Below, one piece after another: positions 41,440-44,536 of a stretch of DNA of 44,536 bases. Below the pieces are notes generated by a model. It was not told where the DNA came from. It saw only the letters and a list, made by a program, of their open reading frames with translations, and made no database searches. The stretch's first letter is position 1; each line of letters starts with the position of its first letter. A program made the translations under genes and the position numbers. The stretch comes from Saccharofermentans sp. (GTDB taxonomy: Bacteria; Bacillota_A; Clostridia; Saccharofermentanales; Saccharofermentanaceae): positions 1-44,536 of the forward strand of contig JAILHX010000120.1 of assembly GCA_024695565.1 (NCBI GenBank), read 5' to 3'.

Positions 41440-41862
41440 ATGTTTTCATACGTTAACAGACCTGAAGATCTTGAGTGTAAGTCATTGTGGGAACTGTATG
41501 TGCTGCTGAATAGCCTTGATAAGCCTTATCTGAAGGCAAGAAGATGGGACAAGGACCAGGAATATCTGTACTACATCCAGAGTATCAGCAGACCTGAAGG
41601 CGTGGATAGATATACCAATTTCGGATGCGACGATATATATGATCTCGAAGTCCCTGCCGGGCGTGACGAGTGGATCGAGATCGTTCTCCTTAGGAGGGAA
41701 TGCGGCAAGGAGATCGAATTCAAATGCAAGGTCAAAACCAACACAAAATATAATAGTGACTTCTCAGTGTTTACGCTGATGATTCTGTCACGCATTTCCA
41801 TTCCTGATATGTCTGAGATCAATGCTGCCTATATCGATCACGACAGATTACCTGTAACCTGA
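41440..41862 (+). CDS. Hypothetical 140-aa protein
   Basis: The protein begins MFSYVNRPEDLECKSLWELY and is soluble. Features are a helical first part, QEYLYYIQSISRPEGVDRYT, then a beta-rich part (WIEIVLLRRECGKEIEFKCK) and DFSVFTLMILSRISIPDMS. The start at 41440 has TTGGAGGTG upstream; the frame is open back to 41326 but that overlaps the preceding gene and its terminator. No family is recognised. Confidence 0.66.
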   Translation: MFSYVNRPEDLECKSLWELYVLLNSLDKPYLKARRWDKDQEYLYYIQSISRPEGVDRYTNFGCDDIYDLEVPAGRDEWIEIVLLRRECGKEIEFKCKVKTNTKYNSDFSVFTLMILSRISIPDMSEINAAYIDHDRLPVT

Positions 41863-41890
41863 ACCTGAAAGGATTAAAGAAGGTGAATTT

Positions 41891-42553
41891 ATGGAAAAGA
41901 ACAAGGATGTGAAACTCTACACGGGACGCGCTTATGACCTCAAGTGCGTCCTGAGTTTTGATGAGAAGTATGAGGCTTTTATCCTTGAGACAGGATTGGG
42001 CATAGGCAGGTTTTATGCAGATCTCGGCAGACGCAGATACCTTTGTCTTGAAGGAACCGCATATCTAGTTCTGGTAACGGACAGATCCGTAAGATTATTC
42101 AGGCTCAAGGCGGATGGGAATGAACTCCACGAGGGACTGCCTGCGATAAGGATGAAGGATGTTTTCGGGCACCGCGGAATAAAATGCAGTACGTCCGCTG
42201 AAGCATCGTATCTGAAGTGGAGCCAGAACTGGTGGAAGCATTCGTTATTTGAGTGTGATGCGGTCTTCTCGAAAAACGGATACGCCACACAGCATTACGA
42301 CTGGAACGACTGCAGCATATACGATTTTGAGATCCGTTTTGTTAAGAAAGATCACTTGCTGATCGACGGACAAAACATAGAGGCTATCACGCTGTTTAAC
42401 GGTTCGCGCAATGTCATGAAGAGAGTACGTGAATACGTCGAACTGGTGCTGACGGGACCTGCCGAGATGAGCATGTCCGGTTTTGAGGACAGAATTAAGA
42501 TGGCAGGCCTCGAAGACGACATAAAAAACATAAAACTCATTCGCGGGAACTGA
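41891..42553 (+). CDS. Unknown protein, paralogue of the 205-aa gene upstream
   Basis: A 220-aa soluble protein that repeats the plan of the 205-aa protein at 40773-41390: a beta-rich first part (YTGRAYDLKCVLSFDEKYEA; FILETGLGIGRFYADLG), strands RRYLCLEGTAYLVLVTD, the FSKNGYATQHYDWNDCSIYD core and an IDGQNIEAITLF strand. Between the copies lies the 140-aa gene. AAGAAGGTG stands before the ATG. The family is unknown; the copies have diverged well, so this is an old duplication or two related acquisitions. Confidence 0.72.
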   Translation: MEKNKDVKLYTGRAYDLKCVLSFDEKYEAFILETGLGIGRFYADLGRRRYLCLEGTAYLVLVTDRSVRLFRLKADGNELHEGLPAIRMKDVFGHRGIKCSTSAEASYLKWSQNWWKHSLFECDAVFSKNGYATQHYDWNDCSIYDFEIRFVKKDHLLIDGQNIEAITLFNGSRNVMKRVREYVELVLTGPAEMSMSGFEDRIKMAGLEDDIKNIKLIRGN

Positions 42554-42594
42554 TCGCCGTGATATGCTTGAATCTGAATAGAAGGGACATTTTT

Positions 42595-43158
42595 ATGTGC
42601 GAAGAATTACTTAGAGTTACTGCTGAAGAGAACGTCCGTAAGTACTGTGAGCTGGCCGGGAACTTCCCTGCCCTGGTCAGCGATAAAGTGCTGGACTATC
42701 TGCGCGGAGCGGATTACTTTACCGCGCCGTCTTCGTTCAAGCATCACGGTAACTGGCCCGGCGGGAACTTCGACCACAGCATGAAGGTAACTGAACTGCT
42801 GTTGGAGTATACGAAGAACGAGCACCTCAAGTGGGAGCGCAAAGAATCGCCGTACATCATCGGTCTGTTCCACGACCTGTGCAAGAGCGACCAGCGGGGC
42901 TTCGCGTATAAGAACGGCAGCCTGGTGGTCGTCTCGCGCAGCGCATCTGACAGAAGGCACAGTGAGAAGTCAATCGAGCTCATCGAGAGGAACATAATCA
43001 AGATGACCGTCGAGGAAAAGCTCTGCATCTACTACCACATGGGCGAGTACGGCGGCGACCACGACTATCAGGTCCTGATGGCAAAGATGATGGAGAAGAA
43101 CCCCAACATCAAGTACACGCAGATAGCAGATACCGCCGCAGCAAAGATGGGAATCTGA
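42595..43158 (+). CDS. HD-domain phosphohydrolase
   Basis: A 187-aa protein with the HD metal site: H61 in NFDHSMKV, H93-D94 in GLFHDLCKSD, H148 in YYHMGEYGG and a following Asp (GDHD). The family hydrolyses phosphate esters, often of nucleotides such as (p)ppGpp, dNTPs or cyclic nucleotides; which is unclear here. Similar small HD proteins occur in phage genomes. I start at the ATG at 42595, which has AGAAGGGA upstream; an in-frame ATG at 42559 is closer to the preceding gene and lacks a clear site. Confidence 0.85.
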   Translation: MCEELLRVTAEENVRKYCELAGNFPALVSDKVLDYLRGADYFTAPSSFKHHGNWPGGNFDHSMKVTELLLEYTKNEHLKWERKESPYIIGLFHDLCKSDQRGFAYKNGSLVVVSRSASDRRHSEKSIELIERNIIKMTVEEKLCIYYHMGEYGGDHDYQVLMAKMMEKNPNIKYTQIADTAAAKMGI

Positions 43159-43173
43159 TTTACGAGGTGTTAT

Positions 43174-43875
43174 ATGAAAATACTTGTTATACCTGATGTG
43201 CATCTGAAGCCCCGGATCTTCGACAGGGCCATGGAAATAATGGAAAACTCAGACTGCGTAAGAGCCGTATGTGTCGGCGATATCGCAGACGACTGGGGCC
43301 TGCAAAGGGATGTGGAGTTATACGAGAAAACAATGAAGAAGGCCGTGGAGTTCGCGAAGAAATACCCTGACACTCTGTGGTGCTACGGCAATCACGACCT
43401 GGCATACCTGTGGGACAAATACGATCACCCGGGATTCTCCGTCTGCGCGAAAGACACTGTCTGTGAGTATTTCAATATTCTTGACGAGACGGTAGATCTG
43501 GCGATAATTCACCGCGTGGATAATGTCCTCTTCTCACATGCCGGCCTCACAAAGGAGTTCGTCGATTACTATCTCGCAGAATACAGGGACGATGTCGATG
43601 CCCTGATCGATGCTGTCAACGGCATGGACGAAGCAGCGCTCTGGGATGACATCAGCCCATTATGGGCGCGCCCGCAGTATAACTACGTTGATGGCGACAT
43701 GTACCCGGCCGGATACCTGCAGGTCGTAGGACATACGCCTGTAAGGCGGATCACCCACCAGGGCGACCTGTTGACCGTGGACGTGTTCTCCACTGACCGC
43801 ATGGGACGCCCGATCGGAACTGAAGACTTCTGCTGGGTCGATACCGTAACAAAAGAATGGGGAATTATCAGCTGA
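43174..43875 (+). CDS. Calcineurin-like metallophosphoesterase
   Basis: A 233-aa protein with all the metal-site motifs: PDVH (D8, H10), VGDIADDW (D36), GNHD (73-76 region), FSHAGL (H122) and VVGHTP (H187). This is the PPP/serine-threonine phosphatase-like subset, often acting on nucleotides, diadenosine polyphosphates or phosphoproteins. Cytosolic. ACGAGGTG precedes the ATG, 15 bases after the HD gene's stop, so the two are co-transcribed; together they suggest nucleotide or signalling-phosphate turnover. Phage homologues are common. Confidence 0.9.
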   Translation: MKILVIPDVHLKPRIFDRAMEIMENSDCVRAVCVGDIADDWGLQRDVELYEKTMKKAVEFAKKYPDTLWCYGNHDLAYLWDKYDHPGFSVCAKDTVCEYFNILDETVDLAIIHRVDNVLFSHAGLTKEFVDYYLAEYRDDVDALIDAVNGMDEAALWDDISPLWARPQYNYVDGDMYPAGYLQVVGHTPVRRITHQGDLLTVDVFSTDRMGRPIGTEDFCWVDTVTKEWGIIS

Positions 43876-43891
43876 GGAAAAGTGCGGAATG

Positions 43892-44239
43892 TCACTCGTC
43901 AGGGGATAAATCGTTTTCCTTATCCTCCGGATCCTTTTTTGATTTCCGCCTCTGCCATATGCCGTAAAAAACCATCCAGATACCCGGATCTAAAAGCGCC
44001 AGAAAAGCGAGCCACTTGTTCGGCGATAAGATGAACCCCAGAAAAATAAAGAACCCTCCGACAAAAGGAACGCCTGATATATGCTTGTCATGCCTTATGC
44101 TGGTGATCAGGGCACCGTAGGTCATGAACAGGTTGAACGCCCCTATCAAGACCAGGACCGCTGCAACTACCCATTTTGTTGAATCCGGAATGCTGCTCCA
44201 CATAGCGTTGCTGCCGGCTGCTCCCTTCGATAAACTCAT
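43892..44239 (-). CDS. Small membrane protein, 115 aa
   Basis: Two to three TM segments: about 22-44 (STKWVVAAVLVLIGAFNLFM), about 57-72 (VPFVGGFFIFLGFIL) and about 75-93, with a basic tail (RRKSKKDPEDKENDLSPDE). The start has no clear Shine-Dalgarno; a -10 (TATAAT, minus strand, 44253-44248) is so close that the mRNA would be nearly leaderless. An internal Met at 44203 is an alternative start. I do not recognise the family. It converges on the phosphoesterase gene. Confidence 0.65.
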   Translation of the reverse strand: MSLSKGAAGSNAMWSSIPDSTKWVVAAVLVLIGAFNLFMTYGALITSIRHDKHISGVPFVGGFFIFLGFILSPNKWLAFLALLDPGIWMVFYGIWQRRKSKKDPEDKENDLSPDE

Positions 44240-44314
44240 GATTTTAGATTATATCAATCCCTACTTCACCTGCAATTATTCAGCTAACTCCATATCGGCC
44301 TTCGCAAAAACATA

Positions 44315-44397
44315 TTGATTATTATCTGTTTCCGCTGTATATTTTATTCAGATTGATTTGATTAAAAATGATTTGAATTAAATTCGTTTGAATTTAA
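44315..44397 (+). promoter_or_regulatory. Promoter and three 15-bp-spaced repeats before the AAA gene
   Basis: TTGATT (44315-44320) and TATATT (44338-44343) with a 17-base spacer are a sound promoter. Downstream, TTTGATTAA (44357), TTTGAATTAA (44372) and TTTGAATTTAA (44387) recur exactly 15 bases apart, in the leader before AAGGAGG. They are candidate repressor sites or an iteron-like cluster. Confidence 0.55.
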
Positions 44398-44407
44398 GGA
44401 GGTCTGT

Positions 44408-44536
44408 ATGTTCATAGGAAGAAAGCACGAACTGGAATCCTTGGAAGCTGTATACTCCAAATCCGGATTTGGAATGACGGTTATTTATGGCCGACGCAGA
44501 GTAGGTAAATCCACCCTGATAAAAGAGTTTTCAAAA
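44408..44536 (+). CDS. AAA/archaeal-type ATPase, partial at window end
   Basis: The first 43 codons, MFIGRKHELESLEAVYSKSG and on to a Walker A motif VIYGRRRVGKSTLIKEF. This opening (FIGR-x2-EL, then YGRRRVGKST) is the standard start of the archaeal-type ATPase family that often ends in a DUF234 or PD-(D/E)XK domain. The rest lies beyond the window. AAGGAGG stands before the ATG. Members are often accessory or mobile genes. Confidence 0.85.
   Translation, partial: MFIGRKHELESLEAVYSKSGFGMTVIYGRRRVGKSTLIKEFSK

Noticed and set aside
1..44536. tRNA, rRNA, transposase or integrase genes
   Set aside because: None was recognised on either strand by eye.

Overview
The window reads as chromosome of a low-to-medium GC Bacillota, most likely a plant-fibre-associated gut or rumen Clostridia. 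The grounds are the GH127-type arabinofuranosidase, the BlaI/M56 pair, strong AGGAGG-type Shine-Dalgarno sites, lipobox lipoproteins, FkbM methyltransferase, and the DUF4003, DUF6273, DUF3990 and DUF3021 families. I cannot name a genus from sequence alone. I saw no rRNA, tRNA, CRISPR array, transposase or integrase.

Layout. (1) 1-3.8 kb: GNAT and Nudix genes leftward, a GH127-like glycosidase rightward, and a lipoprotein leftward whose start codon sits on the remnant of an alpha/beta-hydrolase gene. (2) 3.9-7.6 kb: a BlaI-type repressor with palindromic operators and an M56 (BlaR1-like) membrane protease whose outer part is a duplicated right-handed beta-helix instead of a penicillin-binding sensor. 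A terminator and a 4 x 64 bp tandem array rich in TGTACA follow. (3) 7.6-21.6 kb, all leftward: an S66 peptidase in a translationally coupled operon with a 41-aa protein, a P-loop kinase-like protein, a methyltransferase, an HTH-DUF3990 toxin-antitoxin-like pair with its own dyad operator, several membrane/surface unknowns (DUF4240, PEGA-like, zinc-ribbon) and a MATE exporter. (4) 21.7-22.4 kb: a rightward island of tandem stem-loops and a LytTR-type direct-repeat site in front of a deletion chimera joining the first ~35 residues of an ABC ATPase to the end of a DUF3021 protein. (5) 22.5-37.1 kb, all leftward: DUF4003, TPM-like zinc-ribbon, nucleotidyltransferase, two methyltransferases, lipoproteins, and a family of zinc-ribbon/TPR/two-TM modules present three times. 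(6) 37.2-39.3 kb rightward: a sigma-70 region 2/WYL fusion and an AT-rich gene overlapping its end. (7) 39.4-43.9 kb rightward: a phage- or plasmid-like run of small genes (NT5C nucleotidase, HD hydrolase, metallophosphoesterase, two paralogous unknowns), some separated by compact terminators. The window ends with a membrane protein and the start of an AAA ATPase.

Most proteins in the leftward blocks are predicted membrane, lipoprotein or zinc-ribbon proteins of unknown role, so the window looks like accessory chromosome. The best candidates for something new are the M56-beta-helix sensor, the sigma2-WYL hybrid, the 64-bp array, and the ABC/DUF3021 chimera with its surviving operator. All functions are inferred from motifs read by eye; no database search was run.
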